Positions 6,974 through 14,119 are shown, numbered from the stretch's first letter. The stretch is 24,298 nt of DNA from JANOBJ01 sp031411575 (GCA_031411575.1 JANOBJ010000071.1:1-24298), one strand, 5' to 3'. Program-made: numbers and translations. Notes: a model not told the origin generated them from the sequence alone.

Positions 6974-8311
6974 CTACCGCTCCAGAACGCGGCAGGTGGT
7001 GCGGACGGCTTCTCGCGGGATTAGCGCCGAGGCGGCCGCCACCACCTCGCGCACCGACTGGGTCACGCCGCCGCCGCCAGCCGGGCCGTTCAGGTACAGC
7101 GCCTCCACCTCCTGCGCTACCCGCTCAGCCTGTGCCCGGGTGGTGGTGCGCACCGCCAGCCGCACCCGCACTTCATAGGGTTCGCGGTCCGCGCCGAGCG
7201 ACGCGCCGTGCATGGCGTTGACGCCGATCAGCTCGGCGCGGTGCTCCAGACCTGCCCATCCCAAGCGCTGCAAACGGCTTTGCAGGATCGCCAGCGCCAG
7301 TTCACCACGCGCCCGCGCACCCGGGCCGGCGTACGAGATCTGCCCTTCGCCGACAAAGCCTTCGCGGTAGCCCAGCGTGACCTTCAGCTGCTCGGGCCGC
7401 GCGTGGCCGCTGGCACCCTCGACCTGCACCCGGTTCGGCCCCACCTCGCGCAGCTGCACACCCGAGAAATCGGCCACCACATCCGGCTGCAGGTAGCGGG
7501 CCGGGTCTTCCAGTTCGTACAGCAGCTGCGCGGTACAGGTGATGCGGTCTACCCGACCGCCCGTGCCGTCGAGCTTGGTGATCACGGCACTGCCGTCGGC
7601 CTGCACTTCGGCCAGCGGGAAGCCCACTTCGGCCAGGCGCGGCACCTCGACATGGCCCGGATCGGCGATGTAGCCGCCGCTCACCTGGGCCGCGCATTCC
7701 AGCAGATGCCCCACCAGCACGCCTTGGCCGAGCTGGGGCCAGTCGTCAGGCTTCCAGCCGAACCGGTGCATCAGTGGCGCCAGGAACAGCGCTGGATCGG
7801 CCACCCGGCCCGCGATCACCACGTCAGCACCGCTTTGCAGCGCGGGCAGCAGTGCCTCGGCACCGAGGTAGGCGTTGGCCGAGATCAGCTGGCCATCGAG
7901 GCTGCGCACGGTCTGGTCGGAATCCAGCAGCGGCACATCGTGCGCCTGCATCCACGCCAGCACATCGTCGCCCTCGACCACCGCCACGCGCAGCCGCGGC
8001 AGCTTCAGCTCGCGCGCCACGGCCACCACCGCCTCGCCGGCGGCCATCGGGTTGGCGGCACCCATGTTGGTGATGAGGGTGGTGCCCTGCTGCACGCAGG
8101 CGGCCAGGACCGCGCGCATGCGCTCCTGGAGCAGCGGGTCATACCCATGCGACGGATCGAGGCTGCGACGCAATTGGGCCAACGCGATGGTGCGCTCGGC
8201 CAGGCACTCAAACACCAGCGCGTGCAGCTGGCCGCGTTCGGCCAGGTCTTGCGCCGGGTCGATCCGGTCGCCAGAGTAGCCGGCGCCTGAGCCGATGCGA
8301 AAGGTGTTCAT
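6974..8311 (-). CDS. AtuA-like DUF1446 protein
   Basis: The 445-residue cytoplasmic protein is of the DUF1446/AtuA family. The N-terminal block RIGSGAGYSGDRIDPAQDL (5-23) is characteristic, followed by LITNMGAANPMAAGEA, VVIAGRVADPALFLAPLMHRFGW, ECAAQVSGGYIADPGHVEVP and VRLAVRTTTRAQAERVAQEVEALYLNGPAGGGGV. Family members sit in acyclic terpene and other acyl-CoA catabolic clusters, but their reaction is not established. The neighbouring small domain gene and TctC gene form a three-gene unit with it. The ATG at 8311 starts the conserved N-terminus; no good ribosome binding site is visible and longer in-frame starts lack homology. None of the carboxylase or acyl-CoA dehydrogenase genes of a terpene cluster is present, so terpene use is not implied. 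Confidence 0.85.
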   Translation of the reverse strand: MNTFRIGSGAGYSGDRIDPAQDLAERGQLHALVFECLAERTIALAQLRRSLDPSHGYDPLLQERMRAVLAACVQQGTTLITNMGAANPMAAGEAVVAVARELKLPRLRVAVVEGDDVLAWMQAHDVPLLDSDQTVRSLDGQLISANAYLGAEALLPALQSGADVVIAGRVADPALFLAPLMHRFGWKPDDWPQLGQGVLVGHLLECAAQVSGGYIADPGHVEVPRLAEVGFPLAEVQADGSAVITKLDGTGGRVDRITCTAQLLYELEDPARYLQPDVVADFSGVQLREVGPNRVQVEGASGHARPEQLKVTLGYREGFVGEGQISYAGPGARARGELALAILQSRLQRLGWAGLEHRAELIGVNAMHGASLGADREPYEVRVRLAVRTTTRAQAERVAQEVEALYLNGPAGGGGVTQSVREVVAAASALIPREAVRTTCRVLER

Positions 8312-8367
8312 GCGGGCGGTGGTCTCACACTGGACGGTGCCATGCCGGCATGCTACGCCCTGGCGAG

Positions 8368-8381
8368 GGCGCTCAAGCGCC
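8368..8381. other. Short hairpin between the AEC and AtuA-like genes
   Basis: GGCGCT-CA-AGCGCC is a perfect 6-bp inverted repeat in the 100-base gap between two minus-strand genes. No T-run follows on either strand, so it is not a standard intrinsic terminator. It could be an RNA processing or weak pausing site. Confidence 0.4.
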
Positions 8382-8411
8382 ACTCGTAAATCGCGGCAAA
8401 CCGGCGGCCCG

Positions 8412-9365
8412 TCACACCGGCAAGTGGCCCAGAAGCCACATCACGATCGACACGCTGACCAGCGCAATCGCGGTAGATACCGCCACGCTGGCCGTCACCA
8501 GCTCCTGCGCGACCTGGTAGCGCTGCGAAAACAAAAACACATTGGCGCCGATCGGCAGCGAGGCGGCCACCACCATCACCGCCAGCGGCACGCCGCGCAG
8601 GCCCAGCAGCCAGCCCACGCCCGCCATCAGCAGCGGGTGCAGCACCGTCTTGATGACGGAGATCGCCAGCGCGCCGCGCAGGTGCTGGCCCACGCCCGAT
8701 TGCGCCAGCGTCACGCCCACCAGCAGCAGCGCCACCGGGCCGAAGGCCGTGGCCAGCAGTTGCAGCGGGCGGTCGATCACGGCCGGCAGCACCAGGCCGG
8801 TCTGTGCGAACAGCAGGCCGGCGATGATGGGCAGCGGCACCGGGTGAATCACCGCGTTGCGCACCGCCAGGCCCACCGTGGCGAGGATGTGCCTTTGCCC
8901 ACCTGCCTGGCGTTGCGCTTCTTCGCGCGCCACCAGCAGCTCCAGCGCCACGGTCGCCAGCGTGAGCAGGATCAGCGCGTGCAGCGAGATCAGCGTGAAC
9001 AGCAATACCAGCCCGGCCTCCCCATACGCCAGCCCGACCAGTGGCACGCCAATCATCACGGTGTTGCTGAAAATCGCGGCCAGCGCCTCGACCGCCGCCC
9101 GGCTGCTGCTGCCGCGCATCAGCACCAGCACGATGAAGAGGCTTGCCGCCACAGCGAAGTACAGCGCCACGGGCTTGAAATCCAGCCGCTCCAGGTGCAC
9201 CGTGCTCATGGTGCGAAACAGCAGCGCTTGGATCAACACCAGGAACACCAGATTGGACAAATCGCGCACCGCCTCGCCGCGAATCCATCGGCGCTTGCCC
9301 GCGATGAAGCCGATGACGATCAACAGCACCACGGGTATCAGCGCGGACAGGACGGGGTTGTTCAC
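8412..9365 (-). CDS. AEC-family (auxin efflux carrier / MdcF-like) permease
   Basis: The 317-residue integral membrane protein has about ten hydrophobic segments. They fall in two halves separated by the charged loop AREEAQRQAGGQRH near 147-160, the typical AEC layout. Family blocks include ALIPVVLLIVIGFIAGKRRWI at the start, FSNTVMIGVPLVGLAYGE (about 99-116), FGPVALLLVGVTLAQ and ASLPIGANVFLFSQRYQV near the C-terminus. AEC carriers export or import organic anions such as malonate or malate; the substrate cannot be inferred. The start is the GTG at 9365, without a visible Shine-Dalgarno sequence. It is divergent from the HIU-hydrolase-like gene, and 100 bases separate it from the downstream AtuA-like gene. 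Confidence 0.88.
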   Translation of the reverse strand: MNNPVLSALIPVVLLIVIGFIAGKRRWIRGEAVRDLSNLVFLVLIQALLFRTMSTVHLERLDFKPVALYFAVAASLFIVLVLMRGSSSRAAVEALAAIFSNTVMIGVPLVGLAYGEAGLVLLFTLISLHALILLTLATVALELLVAREEAQRQAGGQRHILATVGLAVRNAVIHPVPLPIIAGLLFAQTGLVLPAVIDRPLQLLATAFGPVALLLVGVTLAQSGVGQHLRGALAISVIKTVLHPLLMAGVGWLLGLRGVPLAVMVVAASLPIGANVFLFSQRYQVAQELVTASVAVSTAIALVSVSIVMWLLGHLPV

Positions 9366-9472
9366 AGGCGGAGGATGGGTTGCGCCGAACGGTCACGGCG
9401 GTGTGGCGGGGGGCACTTTGAGTGTACCGGCTGCGCGGGATTACCATCGGCGGTGCACGGTCAGGAGGCACC

Positions 9473-9847
9473 ATGAAAGGTCTGTCGGTTCACGTGGTTG
9501 ACATTGCCAATGGCGTCGTGGCGCGGGGCATGCAGGTGGAGGTGTGGCGGCGCACGGCCACCGCACCGGACGGTGCTGGCACAGCGTGGCAGCCGCTGGT
9601 CACGGGCACTGTCGCGGATAACGGCGTGGTGAGCGGCCTCGCCGGCCACGAAGCGATGTTTGTGGTGGGTGAGTACGAGGTGCGCCTGCACGTGGCCAAC
9701 TACTACCGCACGCTAGGCACGGCGCTGGCCGAACCACCCTTCATGGCGGTGCAGTTGTTTCGCTTCGGCCTGGCCGACACCGAGCAGCACATCCACCTGC
9801 CCGTCAAGCTCACGCCGCACGGCCTGAGCTGCTTTCGTGGCGCCTGA
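9473..9847 (+). CDS. Transthyretin-like / 5-hydroxyisourate hydrolase homologue with altered active site
   Basis: The 124-residue protein has the transthyretin fold: SVHVVDIANGVVARGMQVEVWRR (5-27) matches the N-terminal HIUase signature, and GEYEVRLHVANYY (67-79), EPPFMAVQLFRFGLAD and EQHIHLPVKLTP (105-116) match the later strands. HIUase hydrolyses 5-hydroxyisourate in urate degradation. His7 and the QHIH histidines are present. The arginine normally in the D-G-R turn is Val52 (DNGV), and the C-terminal YRGS is FRGA (121-124). It may therefore have a different reaction or only bind a ligand. The ATG at 9473 follows a strong AGGAGG. It has no signal peptide, and no urate genes are nearby. Confidence 0.85.
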   Translation: MKGLSVHVVDIANGVVARGMQVEVWRRTATAPDGAGTAWQPLVTGTVADNGVVSGLAGHEAMFVVGEYEVRLHVANYYRTLGTALAEPPFMAVQLFRFGLADTEQHIHLPVKLTPHGLSCFRGA

Positions 9848-9871
9848 GCGCGTCTTGGCGCGCGCCAGCGG

Positions 9872-10378
9872 TTACTTCACACTCTCGGCGTCGGTCATGC
9901 GGTAGTACAGGCCGTACGGGTCGTCGTTGAGCACCGCAAAGCGCCCCTCCACCACCACCGGCTCCAGGCTGTACTTGATCGGCGTCCTGGTCTTGACCTC
10001 GACCATGCTTTCCGGCCCGCCCGGCACGCAGAAGCCGCAGGTCATGGGCACCGAGGTCAGCAAAAAGTGGCGCTGCTTCTCGCCGGGCTCCAGCGGCATC
10101 ATGAAGCCCTGGATGCGCTGGGTGCGCTGGTGCAGCGCGCTCTGGCTGGCACCAAAGACCGGCAGGATGCGGTTCTTTTCGTTCTTGGTCTTGACATCGG
10201 TCAGCACCGACCACGGCACCACGTCGGCGCGCGGCTTGAGCGGTGCAAACGGGCTGTCGGGGCTGTGCACGCCCGGGCCGGTGCCTTGCGGCACGGTGCC
10301 CGGCATGGGGGAACTGAGCTGGGCTTGGGCCGCGAAAGCCGCGGTGGCGAGCCAGAGAGCAATGAGTTTAGTGTTCAT
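9872..10378 (-). CDS. Exported DUF3299 protein
   Basis: The 168-residue protein has a Sec signal peptide (MNTKLIALWLATAAFAAQAQ, cleavage after about residue 19). The mature region includes VVPWSVLTDVKTK, IQGFMMPLEPGEKQRHFLLTS and the C-x2-C block VPMTCGFCVPGGPESMVEVK, characteristic of DUF3299. Function is unknown. In other proteobacteria, DUF3299 genes accompany a MacB/Lol-like ABC ATPase and permease, and at least one such cluster in Pseudomonas is zinc-responsive (from memory). Here its ATG at 10378 overlaps the end of the 80-residue gene by 11 bases (ATGAACACTAA), indicating translational coupling. It is the last gene of the four-gene unit and is convergent with the HIUase-like gene. Confidence 0.85.
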   Translation of the reverse strand: MNTKLIALWLATAAFAAQAQLSSPMPGTVPQGTGPGVHSPDSPFAPLKPRADVVPWSVLTDVKTKNEKNRILPVFGASQSALHQRTQRIQGFMMPLEPGEKQRHFLLTSVPMTCGFCVPGGPESMVEVKTRTPIKYSLEPVVVEGRFAVLNDDPYGLYYRMTDAESVK

Positions 10379-10610
10379 GTTTCATCCCGCAGGTTTTACC
10401 GATGGCCAGACCCTTGCAGGCGGCCTGAAGTTCCTTCTGGCAGACATCGGGCTTCTTGCCGGATTCAAGGCACTTGGCCGCAGCCTCGTGCGCGGCGGCC
10501 ATCGCGCGGTGGCGCAACACGTCCTCCTGAATTTCTTTTGTCGAATGCTGCGCTACAACATTCATAGCAAACAATGACCCAAGGGCAAGGACCACCATTA
10601 CTTTTCGCAT
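10368..10610 (-). CDS. Small exported four-cysteine protein, function unknown
   Basis: The 80-residue protein has a Sec signal peptide (MRKVMVVLALGSLFAMNVVA, cleavage after residue 20). The mature part of 60 residues has four cysteines at 47, 57, 65 and 74, arranged as C-x9-C and C-x8-C in two likely helices. This suggests two disulphides in a helical hairpin, or a metal site. The tail is GMKHEH, and further histidines lie at 22, 34 and 41. AGGTGA, overlapping the permease stop codon, is its ribosome binding site, so it is coupled to the permease. It sits between ABC permease and DUF3299, where related clusters may carry a different periplasmic protein. I do not recognise the family. A copy of the six-copy motif forms the codons for GSLFAMNVVA in the signal peptide. 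Confidence 0.8.
   Translation of the reverse strand: MRKVMVVLALGSLFAMNVVAQHSTKEIQEDVLRHRAMAAAHEAAAKCLESGKKPDVCQKELQAACKGLAIGKTCGMKHEH
10551..10592 (-). repeat. Six-copy ordered motif, copy b (signal peptide of the four-cysteine protein)
   Basis: The minus strand shows GTC (10592-10590), GGTCA (10579-10575), GCTATG (10568-10563) and TAGCG (10555-10551) with the common spacing. It shares an 18-base identical core, ATAGCAAACAATGACCCA on the plus strand, with copy c. Codon register is GG TCA NNN NNN GCT ATG, encoding G-S-L-F-A-M. Confidence 0.8.
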
Positions 10611-10615
10611 CAAAT

Positions 10616-11818
10616 TCACCTCGATTGGAGCAAGGGCGCCACGTCGCTGCGGTAGGCGCTGGCCACAGGGATCAGCGCCGCCAGCACCGCCACCACCACC
10701 GCCATCGCCGGCACCCACCATTCTGTGTCAACCCAGACCCAGCCGCTGATGGGCAGCGATTTTTCAGCCTGCAGCAAATAGCCTACCAGAGCGGTCAGGC
10801 CGTGTCCCGCCCACAACCCCAAGGCCGACGCGAGCATCGCCAGCCACAGCGCCTCGGCCAGCAGCAACCCGGCCACCTTGGCCGGCGTGGCGCCGAGCAT
10901 GCGCAGCATCGCCAGATCAGCCCGACGTTCGCGCACCGCGTTCCACAGCGCAATAAAGACGCTCAAGGCGGCCGTCACCAGCAACACGGCACCAAAGCCC
11001 TTCAGCACCTCGGTGCCCACACCCACCATGCGCAACAGCCGCGTGATCTCCAGCGCCGGCGCCGCCGCCTGCAAGTTGGTGGTGCTGTTGACGAAGCGCG
11101 GAAAGGTCACGGCCGCCAGCGGGCTCTTGTAGGTGATGAGGGCCATCGTCACCTCGCGATCGGCCTCCAGTGCCTTGCGGTCTTCCTCGTCGTTGGCGGT
11201 TGCTTTTTCGTGCACCTGCCAGACCGATTCGGTGGCGGTGAGGATCAACCGGTCGAGCGCGCAGCCGCACGGCGCGAGCACGCCGCTCACGCGGTACGGC
11301 GTGTCGCCATGCGCTTCGCCGCGCGCGCCCAGGCCGTGGTTGCCGATAAAGCTGCCGCCGGCCTGCAAACCCGTGGCCTGCGCCGCCTGGGCGCCGACCA
11401 CCGCCTGCATCGCAGCGCCCCAGAGCGCACCTTGCGCCAGCGCGGCGCGGTAGTGGCTGATGTAGTCGGGCGTGGTGCCGACGATGCGATAACCCCGAAA
11501 ACTGTCACCCAGGCTCAACGGGATCAACCGGGCGACCTGCGGGTTTTGTGCCAACTCCTGCACCTCGTCCAGCGGGATGTTGCCTGGCGGCACGTCGATA
11601 TGGAACACGCCAGCCAGGATCAGCTGCATCGGGCTGCCCTTGGCGCCGACCACCAGATCAATGCCGGCCAGATCACGCTCGAACGCGCGGTCCACCTGCT
11701 CGCTGACCAGCAGCACGAAGGTGATGGAGGCCAGCCCAAGCGTCAGCAGCAGCAGATTGAGCGCCGCCGACAGCGGCCGGGACCACAGGTAGCGAAACGC
11801 CAATGCTACTGTTTTCAT
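10616..11818 (-). CDS. FtsX/MacB-like ABC transporter permease
   Basis: The 400-residue inner-membrane protein has one N-terminal membrane segment (about 16-38), a large periplasmic domain (about 40-275) and a C-terminal FtsX domain with three further segments (about 278-300, 322-345 and 368-390). Landmarks are DLVVGAKGSPMQLILAGVFHIDVPPGNIPL (54-83), YRVSGVLAPCGCALDRLILT (175-194) and the cytosolic coupling segment RERRADLAMLRMLGATPAKV. This is the architecture of MacB/LolCE-type mechanotransmission permeases, which move cargo in the periplasm rather than through the membrane. The ATG overlaps the ATPase stop by four bases (ATGA). The CxC at 184-186, in a place where I expect a PTGT-like loop, could bind metal; that comparison is from memory. 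Confidence 0.9.
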   Translation of the reverse strand: MKTVALAFRYLWSRPLSAALNLLLLTLGLASITFVLLVSEQVDRAFERDLAGIDLVVGAKGSPMQLILAGVFHIDVPPGNIPLDEVQELAQNPQVARLIPLSLGDSFRGYRIVGTTPDYISHYRAALAQGALWGAAMQAVVGAQAAQATGLQAGGSFIGNHGLGARGEAHGDTPYRVSGVLAPCGCALDRLILTATESVWQVHEKATANDEEDRKALEADREVTMALITYKSPLAAVTFPRFVNSTTNLQAAAPALEITRLLRMVGVGTEVLKGFGAVLLVTAALSVFIALWNAVRERRADLAMLRMLGATPAKVAGLLLAEALWLAMLASALGLWAGHGLTALVGYLLQAEKSLPISGWVWVDTEWWVPAMAVVVAVLAALIPVASAYRSDVAPLLQSR

Positions 11819-11845
11819 AGCGTACTATGACCAGCGGATGCGGAC
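11804..11845 (-). repeat. Six-copy ordered motif, copy d (ATPase/permease junction)
   Basis: The minus strand shows GTC (11845-11843), GGTCA (11832-11828), GCTATG (11821-11816) and TAGCA (11808-11804). The ATG of GCTATG is the permease start codon, and the following A completes the ATPase stop TGA. The motif thus spans the last ATPase codons and the first permease codons. Confidence 0.8.
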
Positions 11846-12495
11846 AAGACGGTGTTTTGACTTGATAAATGCAGTATTTGAGCCGCCACCAGCGCCGTCA
11901 TCACCCGCGCGTCATGGGTGGCGATGACGAGCGTCGCGCCGCAGGCCGCGGCGGTGTTGCGCAGCAGGGCCAGCGCCGATTCGGCGGCTGCATCGTCCAG
12001 GCTGGCCGTGGGTTCGTCGGCCAGCAGCACGCGCGGGCGCAGCAGCACGGCGCGTGCCAGCGCCACGCGCTGCGCCTGCCCGCCCGACAGCTGGCGCGGC
12101 TTGCGCTGGGCCAGCTCGCCCACGCCCAGCGCGTCGAGCGCGCGCGCAATCGCCGAGCGGTCTTCCGGCATGCCGGCGGCAAAGTACGCCAGGCCCAGGT
12201 TGCCGGCCACGGTGAGCGCCTCGCTCAGATGCAGTTTCTGCGGCAGAAAGCCCAACGTGCGGGCGCGCCAGGCATCGCGCGCGGCCGGCGTGAGCGCCGC
12301 CAGCGGCTGGCCGGCCACGGTGATCTCGCCAGAACTCGCTGTCAGCAACCCCGCCGCCAGCGCCAGCCAGCTGGATTTGCCGGCGCCCGACACCCCGCGC
12401 AGCACCAGCGTGCCGCCCTGCCCCACGTCGGCATCGGGGAAGGCGAGCGACGGGCCGTTGGGGTACTGGTAGCGCAGGGCGCGGGTTGACAGCAC
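11815..12495 (-). CDS. LolD/MacB-type ABC transporter ATP-binding protein
   Basis: The 226-residue ATPase has Walker A GVSGAGKSS, Q-loop LPQKLHLSEALTV, signature LSGGQAQRVALARAVL, Walker B VLLADEPTASLD and H-loop ATHD in correct order, with the length and ADEPT motif typical of LolD/MacB partners. It powers the FtsX-like permease that overlaps it. I favour the GTG at 12495 because GAGG lies 7 bases upstream and the conserved strand STRALRYQYPN follows at once. A GTG at 12522 would add nine residues drawn from the 79-bp repeat. Downstream genes encode two exported proteins, so the set may handle a periplasmic cargo or metal. It lies 92 bases after msrA. Confidence 0.9.
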   Translation of the reverse strand: MLSTRALRYQYPNGPSLAFPDADVGQGGTLVLRGVSGAGKSSWLALAAGLLTASSGEITVAGQPLAALTPAARDAWRARTLGFLPQKLHLSEALTVAGNLGLAYFAAGMPEDRSAIARALDALGVGELAQRKPRQLSGGQAQRVALARAVLLRPRVLLADEPTASLDDAAAESALALLRNTAAACGATLVIATHDARVMTALVAAQILHLSSQNTVLSASAGHSTL

Positions 12496-12503
12496 AACAG
12501 GCC

Positions 12504-12587
12504 TCAGTCGCCGCCGGGCCACCCCAAGGCGACTGGCGCCCCTTCGAGGGGCAGCGAACCAGGCGCAGCGGGGAGCGTGGGGGCCAT
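12504..12587 (-). repeat. 79-bp GC-rich intergenic repeat, copy 1, with short ORF
   Basis: The repeat unit spans 12509-12587 and aligns along its full length with 23340-23418: both begin CGCCGCCGGGCC, contain CCCCAAGGCG and CAGCGA, and end AGCGTGGGGGCCAT. It holds a stable hairpin, GCCCCT-TCG-AGGGGC. It starts immediately after the msrA stop and ends near the ATPase start. On the minus strand an ATG at 12587 opens a 27-codon frame (MAPTLPAAPG...) ending at TGA 12506-12504; I regard it as probably untranslated. Confidence 0.8.
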
Positions 12588-13130
12588 TTAAGCTTTGACG
12601 CGGTCGCGAAACGTCTTGCGGAACTTCTCGACCTTGGGCGCGGCCACCGCCATGCAGTAGCCCTGGAACGGGTTCTTCTCAAAGAAATCCTGGTGGTATT
12701 CCTCGGCGGGCCAGTAGTTGGTCATGGGCAGCACCTCGGTCACGATGGGCTTGCCGAAGAGCTTGTCCTGGCTCATCTGGCGGATCATGTCGTCGGCCTC
12801 GGTTTTCTGCTCGGGCGTGGTGAAGTAGATGCCGCTTCGGTACTGGGTGCCGGTGTCGTTGCCCTGGCGGTTCAGCGTGGTCGGGTCATGGACCACGAAG
12901 AAGATTTCCAGGATCTCGCGCAGGCTGATCTGGGCCGGGTCGTACTCAAGCTTGACCACTTCATTGTGGCCGGTGCTGCCGGTGCAGACCTGCTCGTAGC
13001 TGGGCCGCTGCACGTGGCCATTGCTGTAGCCGGATTCGACGTCGGTGACGCCGCGCACCTTGACGAACACCGCCTCGGTGCACCAGAAGCAACCGCCGCC
13101 GAGGGTGATGGTTTGCAGGGAATCAGACAT
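12588..13130 (-). CDS. msrA: Peptide methionine-(S)-S-oxide reductase
   Basis: MsrA reduces methionine S-sulfoxide in proteins, using thioredoxin. The 180-residue cytoplasmic protein has the catalytic motif GGCFWCTEA (12-20, nucleophile Cys14), VESGYSNG (about 32-39), GHNEVVKLEYDP (about 54-65), NDTGTQYRSGIY (about 90-101) and EEYHQDFFEKNP (about 143-154). No frameshift or missing catalytic residue is seen. The ATG at 13130 has TGGAG about 9 bases upstream. The gene is flanked by the end of the eleven-gene operon upstream and the 79-bp repeat downstream. It is probably a separate unit, or read through into the ABC genes. Confidence 0.96.
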   Translation of the reverse strand: MSDSLQTITLGGGCFWCTEAVFVKVRGVTDVESGYSNGHVQRPSYEQVCTGSTGHNEVVKLEYDPAQISLREILEIFFVVHDPTTLNRQGNDTGTQYRSGIYFTTPEQKTEADDMIRQMSQDKLFGKPIVTEVLPMTNYWPAEEYHQDFFEKNPFQGYCMAVAAPKVEKFRKTFRDRVKA

Positions 13131-13215
13131 GGCAAAACTCCATTGAATACCGTTGTGGGGCCTGATGGGTCATGAAGGCCCTGCCAATCTTACGCGTCAT
13201 GCGCCATGCCGGCAG

Positions 13216-13241
13216 CCCGCAAGGGTGATCGGCGTTGCGGG
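13216..13241. other. Inverted repeat after the eleven-gene operon
   Basis: CCCGCAA (13216-13222) pairs with TTGCGGG (13235-13241), with a competing GTTGC/GCAAC pairing just beyond (13234-13248). It lies 20-45 bases after the stop of the last operon gene. There is no T-tract, so if it ends transcription it would do so in a Rho-dependent or other non-standard way. Confidence 0.4.
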
Positions 13242-13261
13242 TGGCAACCCTATTCGTCACC

Positions 13262-14119
13262 CTACTCGTACGTCTTTGCCGCCGCCAGCAGCTCGGGCGT
13301 GCCGATCAAGGCATTCAGGCCATCGAAATCGAGCATGCGGTCAGACCACGGTGCCGTGGTCTGGTGGGCGCGCAGGCTTGCGTAGTAGCCCTGCAGCGCA
13401 TGGGCCGCCGCGCGCGCCGTACCGCCGGGAAAGATCACGATCCTGAAGCCGCGCGCCGCCAGTTCACCAGCGCTTTGCACGGGCGTCTTGCCGCCTTCGA
13501 CCATGTTGGCCAGCAGCGGCACCCTCAGCGCAAAACGCTGGCAGGCGGCGTCCATCTGCTGCGGCGTGCGCAGGGCCTCGATGAACAGCGCATCGACGCC
13601 GCAGGCGACGTAAGCCTCGGCGCGGTCCAGCGCGGCGTCCAGACCCTCCACCGCCACGGCGTCGGTGCGCGCCAGCACCAGCGTGTCGGCGCTGTGGCGC
13701 GCGTCCATCGCGGCGCGCAGCTTGCCGCACATCTCGGCCGTACTGACCAGTGATTTGCCATCCAGATGGCCGCAGCGCTTGGGAAAGCTCTGGTCTTCCA
13801 GCTGGATCATGGCCGCGCCTGCGCGCTCGAAGCCGCGCACGGTGCGCTGCACGTTGAGGGCATTGCCAAAGCCGGTGTCGGCGTCCACGATCACGGGCGT
13901 GGCCACGCGTTCGGTGATGCGCGCCAGCGTGTCCTGCACCTCGCTGTAGGTGGTCAGACCCACATCGGACCGCGCCAGCCGCGTGTAGGCGATCGACGCG
14001 CCCGACAGGTACAGCGTCTCGAAGCCCGCCTGCTCGGCGATCAGCGCCGTCAGCGCGTCATAGACGCCGGGCGCCAGCACCGCGCCGGGCTGGGCGAGCT
14101 TGTTCTTTAGCAGGCTCAT
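13262..14119 (-). CDS. PEP mutase / isocitrate lyase-family C-C lyase (dimethylmalate- or methylisocitrate-lyase-like)
   Basis: The 285-residue TIM-barrel enzyme belongs to the PEP-mutase/isocitrate-lyase superfamily. Family features are PGVYDALTALIAEQAGFETLYLSGASIA (17-44), the Mg site VDADTGFGNA (78-87), IQLEDQSFPKRCGH (105-118) with catalytic Cys116 in the KRCGH loop, LARTDA (about 149-154) and ANMVEGG (about 204-210). The loop cysteine points to cleavage of a malate- or isocitrate-like C-C bond rather than phosphonate chemistry. Known relatives cut 2-methylisocitrate or 2,3-dimethylmalate to pyruvate plus an acid. It is the last gene of the operon and its ATG overlaps the FAD gene stop (ATGA), so it is likely the final pathway step. 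No citrate-synthase-like partner of PrpB is present, which argues against the methylcitrate cycle. Confidence 0.85.
   Translation of the reverse strand: MSLLKNKLAQPGAVLAPGVYDALTALIAEQAGFETLYLSGASIAYTRLARSDVGLTTYSEVQDTLARITERVATPVIVDADTGFGNALNVQRTVRGFERAGAAMIQLEDQSFPKRCGHLDGKSLVSTAEMCGKLRAAMDARHSADTLVLARTDAVAVEGLDAALDRAEAYVACGVDALFIEALRTPQQMDAACQRFALRVPLLANMVEGGKTPVQSAGELAARGFRIVIFPGGTARAAAHALQGYYASLRAHQTTAPWSDRMLDFDGLNALIGTPELLAAAKTYE

Noticed and set aside
6974..8311. Acyclic terpene utilisation cluster
   Set aside because: Only the AtuA-like genes are present; the carboxylase, acyl-CoA dehydrogenase and hydratase genes of that pathway are absent.
8353..9474. Minus-strand 373-codon frame overlapping the AEC gene, and a 393-codon plus-strand frame
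   Set aside because: The AEC frame gives clean transmembrane segments and family motifs. The other two give Arg/Ala/His/Gln-rich shadow translations.
9857..9870. GC-rich palindrome TGGCGCGCGCCA between convergent genes
   Set aside because: It has no loop and no T-run on either strand, and such palindromes are expected at this GC content.
13216..13241. Intrinsic terminator after the eleven-gene operon
   Set aside because: The stem is good but no T-run follows, so I list it only as an inverted repeat.
13262..14119. Methylcitrate-cycle PrpB
   Set aside because: No prpC or prpD is nearby and the enzyme is linked instead to LeuCD-like, FAD and amidohydrolase genes, so a different malate-like substrate is more likely, although PrpB-like activity is not excluded.
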